Assembly (NCBI RefSeq): GCF_009882915.1
Contig: NZ_WTUW01000009.1
Location: forward strand, 310,001-374,000
Source: Sneathiella litorea
GTDB taxonomy: Bacteria; Pseudomonadota; Alphaproteobacteria; Sneathiellales; Sneathiellaceae
Direction: 5' to 3'
Length of the DNA: 64,000 nucleotides
The translations under genes were made by a program, and so were the position numbers. The notes beneath the pieces were generated by a model. It was not told the origin of the DNA and searched no databases. It was given only the letters and a program-made list of their open reading frames with translations. Positions 9,293 through 16,797 of the stretch are shown here, piece by piece. The stretch's first letter is position 1. Every line of letters begins with the position of its first letter.

Positions 9293-10072
9293 TCAGCGTA
9301 AGTCCTTATAGGCATGCCAGGTAGCATGACCCAAAACCGGAAAAATCAGGATCAGGCCCAAAAGTCCTGTCAGCAGGCAAATTATAAATGAAACCAGAAC
9401 AATAGCTCCCCAAACCACCATAACCGACAGGTTGTTCCAGACAATGGCCATACTGAGGCCCATTGCGGTCAAGGCATCCGTTGGTTCATTCAGCAGCATC
9501 GGAACGGCGAACACGCTTATGGCAAAGGAGAAGGAGGCAAAAAGCCCTCCGACCAGGCTGCCGACGACCAGTAGAAGAATGCCTTCCGGCGTCATTAAAA
9601 TTTGTAAAATATGATCCAGCCCCGGAAATGGCAGCAACCCAAAGAACAGCGCATACAGCAGGACAGCCGCGCGCATCCACAGCAACATCAGCAGACAGAG
9701 CATGACGCCGATAAAAAGAATCTGGGCGCCGGATCTCGGCCGGACAAAGATCATATTGAACAACGACGCGGTCGTTCCCTCGGCAATCCGGCGGCTCTTT
9801 TCATAAAGGCCGATTGCGAGTGCGGGACCGATGACCATAAATCCTGCCAACGCCGGAAACAGAATATAATCCAGAGAAAGCGTATAAAGGCTGGCCACCA
9901 CAAGAAGGGAGACAATAAAGACCGCGACACCATAGGCCAGACTTGTTACCGGGTTCGTCACCATGTCTTCCCACCCAGCTTTCAGCCAGCGAAAAGCAAC
10001 GTCGCGATCCAGATGACGGTCCAATGACACCTCCCGCGGCAATGGAGGAACTGGTTTAGGTATCCTTGTCAT
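9293..10072 (-). CDS. DUF2189 family integral membrane protein
   Basis: About six hydrophobic segments lie in a protein of about 259 residues. The N-terminal part includes WLKAGWEDMVTNPVTSLAYG, the DUF2189 signature, and FVRPRSGAQ lies in mid-protein. The ATG at 10072 is preferred because AAGGAG sits eight bases upstream; an in-frame GTG at 10081 overlaps that site. DUF2189 genes are commonly found beside cytochrome oxidase and denitrification genes, as here between the cco genes and nnrS. No biochemical function is known; a role in oxidase assembly or NO tolerance is an inference from context. Confidence 0.85.
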   Translation of the reverse strand: MTRIPKPVPPLPREVSLDRHLDRDVAFRWLKAGWEDMVTNPVTSLAYGVAVFIVSLLVVASLYTLSLDYILFPALAGFMVIGPALAIGLYEKSRRIAEGTTASLFNMIFVRPRSGAQILFIGVMLCLLMLLWMRAAVLLYALFFGLLPFPGLDHILQILMTPEGILLLVVGSLVGGLFASFSFAISVFAVPMLLNEPTDALTAMGLSMAIVWNNLSVMVVWGAIVLVSFIICLLTGLLGLILIFPVLGHATWHAYKDLR

Positions 10073-10118
10073 TACACCCACTCCTTACGGGGTTGTTTCT
10101 GTATTTGAAAAGACATCT

Positions 10119-10334
10119 TCAACAACCGGACTTTACTGGCCGATAGATTTTGCCTGCCAGCTCGACATCTGAATTCGTGACAATGCACTCCGGATCAGAT
10201 GTCATCGCGACATAGACAAGATGGGCATTCGCAGCCAGGATGATGGCCAGCCCCACCAATACACCCAAAATCACCAGCGACCGTTTGCCAGACCTTTCCG
10301 GCCTTTCAACCGCCTGCGTGTTCCGGCTTTCCAT
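10119..10334 (-). CDS. 71-aa single-pass membrane protein downstream of ccoP
   Basis: The start ATG at 10334 shares one base with the ccoP stop (TGATG), so translation is likely coupled. The 71 residues comprise a basic N-terminus, one hydrophobic helix (about residues 19-42, VILGVLVGLAIILAANAHLV), and a short tail with DPEC and a terminal Cys. The two cysteines (50 and 71) would face the periplasm in an N-in topology. It is much shorter than FixH/CcoH and does not match CcoS by motif, so it is left unnamed. Its position suggests a cbb3 oxidase accessory or assembly role. Confidence 0.75.
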   Translation of the reverse strand: MESRNTQAVERPERSGKRSLVILGVLVGLAIILAANAHLVYVAMTSDPECIVTNSDVELAGKIYRPVKSGC

Positions 10335-11215
10335 CAACGCTCCTCCACCGAAATATCCAGCAAATAGAGCGTCAGTATTTTTTGATCCACTTCTGAAATG
10401 CGCCCCTGCCATGATGGCATATGCCCTTTGCGCCCGTTCCATATGGACTTGAAAATCGTCTCCCGGGTCCCGCCGTATATCCAGTGGCTGTCGGTCAGAT
10501 CCGGGGCCCCCATTTCTATGTTCCCCTTTGCATTTTCGCCGTGGCAAGCGCTGCAATTTTCAAGAAACAGTGCTTTTCCAGACGCAATATCGTCTTTCCT
10601 GGCCTCCTGATCAGGAGAGGCGTGCGACAATGACTGCACATAGTCAGTTAACTTGATGATCTCACCCCGAGCGAGCATTTGATCGCGACCGAAGGCCAGC
10701 ATTTCACTGGTCCTACTGTTTTCATGTTCAGAATTGATACCAAAACGAATTGTGTCAGAAATGGCCTCCGGCGTGCCGCCCCAGAGCCAGGCCCCATCCT
10801 TCAGGGCCGGAAAACCCGGTCCGCCCTCCCCCTTTTCCCCATGACAGGCTGCACAGTTGTCAAGAAAGAGACGGCCACCATTCTCCCGCACGATCTGCAT
10901 TAACCCCGGATCCGACTGGATTTCGCCATAGTCCAGACCCGTTATTCTGTTGGTCCAAACCACCCTCTCATCAATCGCCCGCTCGACCACCTGATCAACC
11001 CGCTTTAGTTGATCGGTCTGAAGTAGTCCCTTTGTATAGGTATCGCCTAACGGCCAGGCGGGCCAAAGGATCCAGCAGATGACCGAAAACACGAATGAAA
11101 TAAAAAGGAATATCCAGACCGCATTCGGAACCCCGGTATTCAGCTCCTTGATGCCGTTCCAGTCATGACCCGTTGTCATGTGGCCCGTGTATTTATCCCG
11201 CTCCTCTATTTCCAT
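10334..11215 (-). CDS. ccoP: cbb3-type cytochrome c oxidase subunit III, diheme CcoP
   Basis: The 293-residue protein has one N-terminal membrane anchor (about 32-52) and two c-type heme motifs, CAACH at 121-125 and CSACH at 221-225. This is the standard CcoP/FixP layout. It passes electrons from cytochrome c to CcoO and CcoN at the periplasmic face of the high-affinity terminal oxidase. Its start overlaps the ccoQ stop by about ten bases. Histidines and tryptophans near the anchor (TGHDWNGIKELN) match the family N-terminus. Confidence 0.95.
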   Translation of the reverse strand: MEIEERDKYTGHMTTGHDWNGIKELNTGVPNAVWIFLFISFVFSVICWILWPAWPLGDTYTKGLLQTDQLKRVDQVVERAIDERVVWTNRITGLDYGEIQSDPGLMQIVRENGGRLFLDNCAACHGEKGEGGPGFPALKDGAWLWGGTPEAISDTIRFGINSEHENSRTSEMLAFGRDQMLARGEIIKLTDYVQSLSHASPDQEARKDDIASGKALFLENCSACHGENAKGNIEMGAPDLTDSHWIYGGTRETIFKSIWNGRKGHMPSWQGRISEVDQKILTLYLLDISVEER

Positions 11216-11376
11216 GGCCGATCCTCATCTTCGATGATGCTTTTGGCGGCATGATCAAACGGCTTTTTGTTGGATGGCCAGAAGCTATAGACAAGCACCA
11301 GAATGGAGAGGCCCAGCAGATAAAACAGCCCATAGGATTTTGCAAAACCAACCAGCATTTCATGATCGATATTCAT
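11206..11376 (-). CDS. ccoQ: cbb3-type cytochrome oxidase small subunit CcoQ/FixQ
   Basis: This 56-residue reading frame lies between ccoO and ccoP. It has one membrane helix (roughly residues 15-33, ending in SFWPSNKK), and the tail FDHAAKSIIEDEDRPW is typical of CcoQ. The ATG at 11376 overlaps the ccoO stop in an ATGA arrangement, and its end overlaps the ccoP start. CcoQ is a non-catalytic subunit that stabilises the CcoNOP complex. Confidence 0.9.
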   Translation of the reverse strand: MNIDHEMLVGFAKSYGLFYLLGLSILVLVYSFWPSNKKPFDHAAKSIIEDEDRPWK

Positions 11377-12116
11377 TCCTGGCCTCCCAATTTTTTCATA
11401 ACCGGATTTTGATGGGCAACGTCAGTCAGACGGCCCAAAATCTGGAGATAGGCGATCAGTGCATCCAGTTCGGTCACCCTGGTTGGGTCGCCATCAAAGT
11501 CGCGTAGGTTGGTTGCCTCCCCATAACGGTCCAGAACCCCTTCCATGACATCGCTGTCTGGTTTTGCCTGTCCGAGGAGGTCATTAATGGCATTCTCCAC
11601 CATCTCATCAGTATAAGGCACGCCCACCTTCTGCTGCGCCCGCAAGTGTAGGGCAAAGTCTTTCCCGTCCAGTTCATTCCGGCCCAGCCAGCGATAGGAA
11701 GGCATGACTGACTCTGGCACCACATCGCGGGGATTATTCATGTGGACAACATGCCAGTAGTCAGAGTATTTGCCCCCGATCCGCGCCAAATCCGGGCCCG
11801 TTCGCTTTGAGCCCCACAACATCGGATGGTCATATTGGGATTCAGCCGCCAGGGAATAAGGGCCATAACGCTCCACTTCATCCCGCAAGGAACGGATCAT
11901 CTGCGAATGGCAGGCATAACATCCCTCACGAATGTAAATGTTCCGCCCGGCAAGCTCTAGCGGTGTATAGACGCGCATATCCGGCGCTGGCTCGACCGTT
12001 TCATCAATCGTAAAAAGCGGCGCAATCTCAACAAACCCGCCAATGCTCGCAACGATGACGACCATTATTGCAAATCGGATTGAATACCGTTCCAGGCGGT
12101 AGTGAAAATTGAACAT
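11373..12116 (-). CDS. ccoO: cbb3-type cytochrome c oxidase subunit II, monoheme CcoO
   Basis: This 247-residue protein has an N-terminal anchor (about 13-36) and a single heme c site, CYACH at 66-70, followed by SQMIRSL as usual for CcoO/FixO. The pattern RTGPDLARIGGKYSDYWHVVHMNNP is split across the expected axial-ligand region. It transfers electrons to the CcoN active site. It starts three bases downstream of the ccoN stop and overlaps ccoQ by four bases. Confidence 0.96.
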   Translation of the reverse strand: MFNFHYRLERYSIRFAIMVVIVASIGGFVEIAPLFTIDETVEPAPDMRVYTPLELAGRNIYIREGCYACHSQMIRSLRDEVERYGPYSLAAESQYDHPMLWGSKRTGPDLARIGGKYSDYWHVVHMNNPRDVVPESVMPSYRWLGRNELDGKDFALHLRAQQKVGVPYTDEMVENAINDLLGQAKPDSDVMEGVLDRYGEATNLRDFDGDPTRVTELDALIAYLQILGRLTDVAHQNPVMKKLGGQE

Positions 12117-12119
12117 GAC

Positions 12120-13778
12120 CTATTCCCCCGCCCTGATATCCTGACCCGACGCTATGCCGAGATCTGGCGTTTCAAATTCAGCTTTTGTCATTAGCAATCG
12201 GGCTGAACGGGCTGTCATCCAGATATTGTAGCAACCCACAATCGCCCCGGTGAGGAAGAACAATCCGCCGATTGCACGAGCTATATAATAGGGATGCATC
12301 TCGACCATGGATTGAACAAAGGAATAGGCCAGCGTTCCGCTTTCATTATAAGTCCGCCACATAAGCCCCTGAATAATACCGGAGTTCCACATAGCGAAGA
12401 CGTAGATGAGCGTACCCGATAGCGCGAGCCAGAAATGAACTTCAACCAGCTTTGGCGAATACATGCTCTTCTGTTTCCAAAGCCACGGGACCAGCGCGTA
12501 AATCGCCCCGAACGTTATCAATGCAACCCAGCCCAACGCCCCCGCATGGACATGACCAATCGTCCAATCCGTATAATGCGACAGGGCGTTGACTGGCCGG
12601 ATCGCCATGAAGGAGCCCTCGAACGTGGAAAGCCCATAGAATACGGCGGCAACCATCATGAACCTGAGCGTCGCATCGTCGCGCACCTTGTGCCAGGCAC
12701 CGTTCAGCGTCAGCAGTGCATTCCCGGCGGCGATCCAGGACGGGATCAGAAGCATCGCGGAAAAGGTCATACCGAGAGTCTGAACCCATGTCGGCAATGC
12801 GGTATAATGCAAATGATGCGACCCCACCCACATATAGAAAAACGTAATTCCCCAGAATCCGACGATCGACATCCGGTATGAATAAATGGGCCTGCCCGCC
12901 CGCTTTGGCAGAAAATAATAGAGCATCCCCAAAAAGCCGGCTGTCAGGAAAAAGGCGACGGCATTATGGCCATACCACCATTGGGTCATAGCATCCTGAA
13001 CCCCGGCGAAAGCGGAGTAACTCTTGACATGCACCAATGAAATCGGGATCGCCAGGTTATTCACGATATGAAGAATGGCAACCACCAGAATAAAGGCCAT
13101 ATAATACCAGTTGGCGACGTAAATATGAGGCTCTTTCCGGCGAGCGAGAACCCTCAGATAAAGCAGGAAATAAATGCTCCATACGATGACCAGCCAGATA
13201 TCGGCATACCACTCCGGCTCCGCATATTCCTTCGATTGCGTGATCCCGAGGAAATAACCCGACACCGCCAGAAGACAGAACAGGTTGTAACCGAAAATCA
13301 CGATCCACGGGCTCAGGTTGTCCGGCATTCTTGCCCGGCAGGTCCGTTGAACAACATGAAAAGATGTTGCGATCAGGGCGTTCCCGCCAAATCCAAAAAT
13401 AATGCCTGTGGTATGAACGGGCCGCAAACGCCCAAAACTGGCCCATGCCGCATCGAATGTCAGTTCAGGGTAGGCAAGTAACCACGCAACCCAATCCCCG
13501 ATAAACATGGCGAAAACCGCCCAGACCATCGCAAGAATAATTCCGGCCCGCGTCGGGTCATCATAATAATGATGGATAGTATCAGCATCTGGTGGTGGCA
13601 GGAAAAAGCCGGAAATAACGAGAAATATCCCGCCAACTCCCGACAGGAAGAAAATCAGCCCATGAATCATGAAGAGGCTATCTGCGCCCGTAATGACCAT
13701 GACCATGCCAAAAATGGTAATCAAAACAAGTATTATAAATGCTAGTTTCCGCTCATTAACAGTCAATTGTCCAACCAT
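12120..13778 (-). CDS. ccoN: cbb3-type cytochrome c oxidase catalytic subunit I, CcoN
   Basis: This 552-residue, roughly twelve-helix protein reduces oxygen at a heme b3-CuB centre. Metal-ligand histidines are visible in RPVHTTGIIF (low-spin heme), WWYGHNAVAFF (CuB), GSHHLHYT (CuB pair) and WTIGHVHAGALGW (hemes). GAGGAG precedes the ATG. It heads the contiguous ccoN-O-Q-P set. The assembly genes ccoGHIS that often follow are not in this window, so they must lie elsewhere if the oxidase is functional. Confidence 0.97.
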   Translation of the reverse strand: MVGQLTVNERKLAFIILVLITIFGMVMVITGADSLFMIHGLIFFLSGVGGIFLVISGFFLPPPDADTIHHYYDDPTRAGIILAMVWAVFAMFIGDWVAWLLAYPELTFDAAWASFGRLRPVHTTGIIFGFGGNALIATSFHVVQRTCRARMPDNLSPWIVIFGYNLFCLLAVSGYFLGITQSKEYAEPEWYADIWLVIVWSIYFLLYLRVLARRKEPHIYVANWYYMAFILVVAILHIVNNLAIPISLVHVKSYSAFAGVQDAMTQWWYGHNAVAFFLTAGFLGMLYYFLPKRAGRPIYSYRMSIVGFWGITFFYMWVGSHHLHYTALPTWVQTLGMTFSAMLLIPSWIAAGNALLTLNGAWHKVRDDATLRFMMVAAVFYGLSTFEGSFMAIRPVNALSHYTDWTIGHVHAGALGWVALITFGAIYALVPWLWKQKSMYSPKLVEVHFWLALSGTLIYVFAMWNSGIIQGLMWRTYNESGTLAYSFVQSMVEMHPYYIARAIGGLFFLTGAIVGCYNIWMTARSARLLMTKAEFETPDLGIASGQDIRAGE

Positions 13779-13847
13779 TAACAGCTCCTCTAATATTTAG
13801 GTCAGTCAGTATTTGTTACTTCTACTAAGTCAGGGAACAGACCTGAC

Positions 13848-14135
13848 CTACGGATTATCTTTTACTGGTGGGTGTTTTCCAAAGTTAATGGACGAACTCT
13901 TGATGAGGCTGCCCTTTTCATCAGTGATCATCTGAAACTGGCGGCGATCAAAGGAAAATGTCAATCGAAGGCGGCCCTGATCTTCATCCACGCCCCGCTC
14001 AAAGCGACTTGTAACTCTTCTATTGCGCATTTCAGCCTGAAGCTTTGTTACTGACAGACCGAGCCCATTGGCAATAACCTCCGCGTCGATTTCTATGTCG
14101 TTATCCAGTCCCTTAAGGAGGACGCCATTCACCAT
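13848..14135 (-). CDS. small DUF6522-like protein in the NO/cbb3 cluster
   Basis: The 95-residue soluble protein contains IDAEVIANGLGLSVTKLQAEM and a C-terminal stretch with TFSFDRRQFQM. This layout resembles DUF6522 proteins found beside NnrS and cytochrome oxidase genes. A GAGGGAA ribosome binding site precedes the ATG. It lies between the nsrR-like gene and ccoN on the same strand and is probably co-transcribed. Its N-terminal half reads like a small helical module, but no catalytic or metal motif is evident. Family naming is from memory and tentative. Confidence 0.65.
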   Translation of the reverse strand: MVNGVLLKGLDNDIEIDAEVIANGLGLSVTKLQAEMRNRRVTSRFERGVDEDQGRLRLTFSFDRRQFQMITDEKGSLIKSSSINFGKHPPVKDNP

Positions 14136-14167
14136 ATCTATTCCCTCTTCCCCTGACGTTCCTGCCT

Positions 14168-14593
14168 CTAACGCGACATTTTCTGATGATCACCCGGATA
14201 GGCGCAATCGGCAATTGTTGAGGTATCCAAAGAAGCAAAGAATGCCTCCCTCGCCTTATGTAAGCGGGATTTCAAGCGGCATTTAGGCATCAATCGACAA
14301 TTTCCACCGTCCTGACGAAAGCACTCTACAAGAGCGTGTTTTTGCTCCAGATACCGAACGACCTCTCCCAATGTGATGGAGTTCGGGGATCTGGCAAGGC
14401 ATATACCGCCGCCAGCGCCATGCTTGGTTTGCAGAAATCCGCCGCGCACAAGATCCTGTACCACCTTGGTCAGGTGATGATAGGAAATATTGAATTCTTT
14501 CGCTATTTCACCGGTTGTAAGCAAGGTATCCGGATTATCAGCCAACCGCATCATAACCCTTAATCCAAAGTCTGAGAACGCCGCTAATCGCAT
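14168..14593 (-). CDS. nsrR: Rrf2 family regulator, NsrR-type nitric oxide sensor
   Basis: The 141-residue protein has an N-terminal winged helix with SDFGLRVMMRLA and the recognition region ISYHHLTKVVQDLVRGGFL. Three cysteines at 91, 99 and 105 (CFRQDGGNC and PKCRLK) match the Fe-S cluster ligands of NsrR rather than IscR. NsrR represses NO-detoxification genes until its cluster reacts with NO. Here it sits between ric and the cco genes, both plausible targets. A 7-bp inverted repeat lies in its upstream gap. Confidence 0.9.
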   Translation of the reverse strand: MRLAAFSDFGLRVMMRLADNPDTLLTTGEIAKEFNISYHHLTKVVQDLVRGGFLQTKHGAGGGICLARSPNSITLGEVVRYLEQKHALVECFRQDGGNCRLMPKCRLKSRLHKAREAFFASLDTSTIADCAYPGDHQKMSR

Positions 14594-14610
14594 GATCTAT
14601 CCTGTATCTT

Positions 14611-14635
14611 TATAAAATCCGATGTTGGTTTTATA
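14611..14635. promoter_or_regulatory. inverted repeat upstream of the nsrR-like gene, possible operator
   Basis: TATAAAA at 14611-14617 and TTTTATA at 14629-14635 form a perfect 7-bp inverted repeat separated by 11 bases. It lies in the short gap between ric and the nsrR-like gene. Autoregulation is a hypothesis; the site could also be part of a promoter. Confidence 0.35.
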
Positions 14636-14658
14636 TGGTAATGCGATGACATCCTCCA

Positions 14659-15336
14659 TCAAACCGTTTCAAAACGGGGGAAAAGAACATTATTCTCCAA
14701 ATGAATTTCTTCCCGCAGGTCCTCGTTCAACTTTGAAAGGCCAATATACAATGCCTGCCAGGAGCGACAGGCGCCTTCTGGCAAAGTGAAATTGTCAGTC
14801 AAGTCCGCCAATCGCTGAAGATAGACGCCAAGATCGGCGTGATCCTTGCGCATTTGGGAGATGGGCGCGTCTAAAGTCGTATCTGACCAGCGCATTGCCG
14901 GAAAAAGAATGAGATCTTCCTTTTTCATATGGCCTTCTAATTCTCGTTCCAGTTCCTTCAGGAGCACAGCGGTACCAGCCGGGACCTTGGGGTTTTCCCT
15001 GTGGACAGCCTCTACCTTGCGGGCAAGCAATATTAATTCAGGAATTTCCCGCCGATGAATATCGTGAAACCGGCTCTGAATATACTCTGTCAAATCACCC
15101 GAAGACAATTTGGTCAAACCTGGCAAGTCATCTGTTTTCAATTCTGATAAAGCTTGTTCAACAAAGTCGGCATCAAGACCTAGATCTTTAGCCGCCCTAT
15201 CCAGCGTAACGTCTCCATGACAACAGAAGTCAATCTTGAATTTTCTGAAAATTGCCGCCGCCCCAGGAAGGGACGTCGCAATAACCCCGACCGTCTGGTC
15301 CTGCAGGGAAGGATTGGTAATCTGAACCGTCATCAT
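14659..15336 (-). CDS. ric: iron-sulfur cluster repair di-iron protein RIC (YtfE/ScdA)
   Basis: The 225-residue protein has an N-terminal ScdA-type domain with DFCCHGD near residue 38. A hemerythrin-like domain follows, with HDIHRREIP, GHMKKEDLILFP, RKDHADLG and EEIHLENNVLFPR supplying the di-iron ligands. RIC proteins repair Fe-S clusters damaged by NO or oxidants and are classic NsrR targets. GGAGG precedes a double ATG, so 15336 or 15333 could be the start. It is the first gene of the probable ric-nsrR-cco-nnrS transcript. Confidence 0.94.
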   Translation of the reverse strand: MMTVQITNPSLQDQTVGVIATSLPGAAAIFRKFKIDFCCHGDVTLDRAAKDLGLDADFVEQALSELKTDDLPGLTKLSSGDLTEYIQSRFHDIHRREIPELILLARKVEAVHRENPKVPAGTAVLLKELERELEGHMKKEDLILFPAMRWSDTTLDAPISQMRKDHADLGVYLQRLADLTDNFTLPEGACRSWQALYIGLSKLNEDLREEIHLENNVLFPRFETV

Positions 15337-15435
15337 GAACCTCCGTCCTGGATAGTTTCGACTGGAACCTAGGCGGAAAGTAAACTGCTAACTCCAGACC
15401 TGTTTCCGCGAAAAGCCCTAGCTGTAAATATTCCG

Positions 15436-15453
15436 GCCTGCCGAGTAGCAGGC
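15436..15453. repeat. short inverted repeat in the ric upstream region
   Basis: GCCTGC and GCAGGC form a perfect 6-bp inverted repeat around CGAGTA, about 100 bases upstream of ric. Immediately beside it on the minus strand is AGATGTAAATTGGATG, which loosely resembles published NsrR half-sites. The functional assignment is weak. Confidence 0.3.
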
Positions 15454-15500
15454 ATCCAATTTACATCTGACTATTGAGAAATCTAAATAACTAGCATCTA

Positions 15501-15532
15501 AAATACTAATTACAGCAGTTTAATTAGTATTT
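15501..15532. promoter_or_regulatory. perfect 12-bp AT-rich inverted repeat upstream of ric
   Basis: AAATACTAATTA (15501-15512) and TAATTAGTATTT (15521-15532) are exact reverse complements separated by eight bases. A partial third copy, ACACTAATTTA, follows at about 15536-15546. The repeat lies 165 bases upstream of ric in a gap of 286 bases. The symmetry and spacing suggest a dimeric regulator site. It lacks the GC stem expected of a terminator. Confidence 0.55.
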
Positions 15533-15597
15533 CAAACACTAATTTATCCAGACGGAAAATGATGGGCGGCGTATGGTTGCATCAACCATCAACTATG

Positions 15598-15620
15598 CCT
15601 TCAGGGCATAACCCTGAAGG
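15598..15620 (-). terminator. hairpin after the TauE-like gene, possible terminator
   Basis: CCTTCAGGG and CCCTGAAGG form a perfect 9-bp stem with a CATAA loop, placed directly after the stop at 15623. There is no clear T tract on the minus strand, so it may be a weak or Rho-assisted terminator, or may protect mRNA 3' ends. Confidence 0.5.
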
Positions 15621-15622
15621 TG

Positions 15623-16369
15623 TTAAACAATCACACGCCAAAAGAAGACAGCGCTCATTGAAAAACCGACAAAAGCAATGACCAACCGTATCAACGGTCT
15701 GGGGAGAATTCTCGAAATTGGCGCCCCCAAATATCCGCCTATGGTAGATGCGATCATCATCAATACAGCCTGATACCATTCAACCAGGCCGCTCATTGAG
15801 AAAATCACAACAGAAATTGCAGAAAGCGCAAATGAAAGCCCGTTTTTCAGCCCATTCATTTCCAAAAGATTAGACATCCCCCAGAGGGTGAATATCGCCA
15901 GCAGGACAATGCCAAGACCCCCATTGAAGTAACCGCCATAGACACTTACAAAGAAAAGCCCGACGGATCCAAACGGCTTTACAGAACGACTTCTTCTCGC
16001 CGCCCACCTCCTGAAATTGTCACCATAAAGAAAGGCCAGTGTGGCCCCGAACAATAAAAAAGGAACAACGACAGAGAACGCTTTGTTTGAGGAAACGGTC
16101 AACAGAAGAGACCCGGCGAGACCTCCGGCCAAAGTCACCATAGTCAAGCGTATTAATGTTTTTCGATCGAATTTCGCCAGCTCTTGCCGAAACCCAACCG
16201 CCCCGCCTAGATACCCCGGGAACACAGCGACAGCGCTTGTCGCATTTGCCGCAACCGGCGGTACGCCCGAAAAAACCAAAGCGGGAAAGGTCAAGAATGT
16301 TCCGCCCCCTGCAATCGTGTTCAAGATACCGGCCCCGAACGCTGCAGACAGAATTAAAGCTATTTCCAA
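15623..16369 (-). CDS. TauE/SafE family permease (probable sulfite or anion exporter)
   Basis: About eight hydrophobic helices occur in roughly 248 residues. The family motif GAGILNTIAGGGTFLTFP lies at the N-terminus, and a second copy, GGYFNGGLGIVLLA, opens the second repeat half. TauE/SafE proteins move sulfite, sulfonates or other anions across the inner membrane; the substrate cannot be told here. No ATG is available. A TTG at 16369 has AAGGG seven bases upstream and is preferred; a TTG at 16390 would add seven residues. The 286-base gap to ric suggests separate transcription. Confidence 0.87.
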   Translation of the reverse strand: MEIALILSAAFGAGILNTIAGGGTFLTFPALVFSGVPPVAANATSAVAVFPGYLGGAVGFRQELAKFDRKTLIRLTMVTLAGGLAGSLLLTVSSNKAFSVVVPFLLFGATLAFLYGDNFRRWAARRSRSVKPFGSVGLFFVSVYGGYFNGGLGIVLLAIFTLWGMSNLLEMNGLKNGLSFALSAISVVIFSMSGLVEWYQAVLMMIASTIGGYLGAPISRILPRPLIRLVIAFVGFSMSAVFFWRVIV

Positions 16370-16449
16370 CTTACAACCCTTCAAATACAACTGATAATGG
16401 AACTATAGGTTGCTTTATTTGAAAAGCCAGATATTAGAAAAGCGATACA

Positions 16450-16668
16450 TTACCGATTAATGATTTTATCCAGAAACTGAATGAACCCAACAACCCAGAA
16501 TATCGTGCCAAGGCAGATCAGATTCAGACTATCCCGGATTGTTAATATCTCTCGTTGTCCCGTTTCCGTGAGGTAAGACGCAATCAAGCAAGAGATCAAA
16601 CCAATCACAGAGACAAAAGCCCCGTTTATAACCAGCTGGGTATGCTCATGGGCTGAAGAATTCGACAT
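16450..16668 (-). CDS. small two-helix membrane protein of unknown function
   Basis: The 72-residue product starts at the ATG at 16668, which has AAAGGAG seven bases upstream. Upstream in-frame ATGs (16740 and others) lack such a site. Two hydrophobic segments are evident (about residues 13-33 and 45-66), preceded by a short polar N-terminus with HEH. No family is recognised. It lies upstream of the TauE-like gene on the same strand, so a shared transcript is possible. Confidence 0.6.
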   Translation of the reverse strand: MSNSSAHEHTQLVINGAFVSVIGLISCLIASYLTETGQREILTIRDSLNLICLGTIFWVVGFIQFLDKIINR

Positions 16669-16797
16669 ATTTGGTCTCCTTTTCATGGAAGTTAAGTAAA
16701 TGCCGTTTCCCACAAACCGTGAAATCCATTGAAATATCATTAGCTTGTGGAAAAAATACTATGATTCACTCTCGCTTATTGAACATGTTTGCGACCT

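Noticed and set aside
13798-13850. TAGGTCAG/CTGACCTA inverted repeat flanking the ccoN upstream gap
   Set aside because: The arms are 37 bases apart and the right arm overlaps the stop of the DUF6522-like gene, so no operator or terminator role is convincing.
15437-15490. FNR or classical NsrR operator upstream of ric
   Set aside because: No TTGAT-N4-ATCAA element was found, and only a loose partial NsrR-like half-site is present, so it is not listed as a site of its own.
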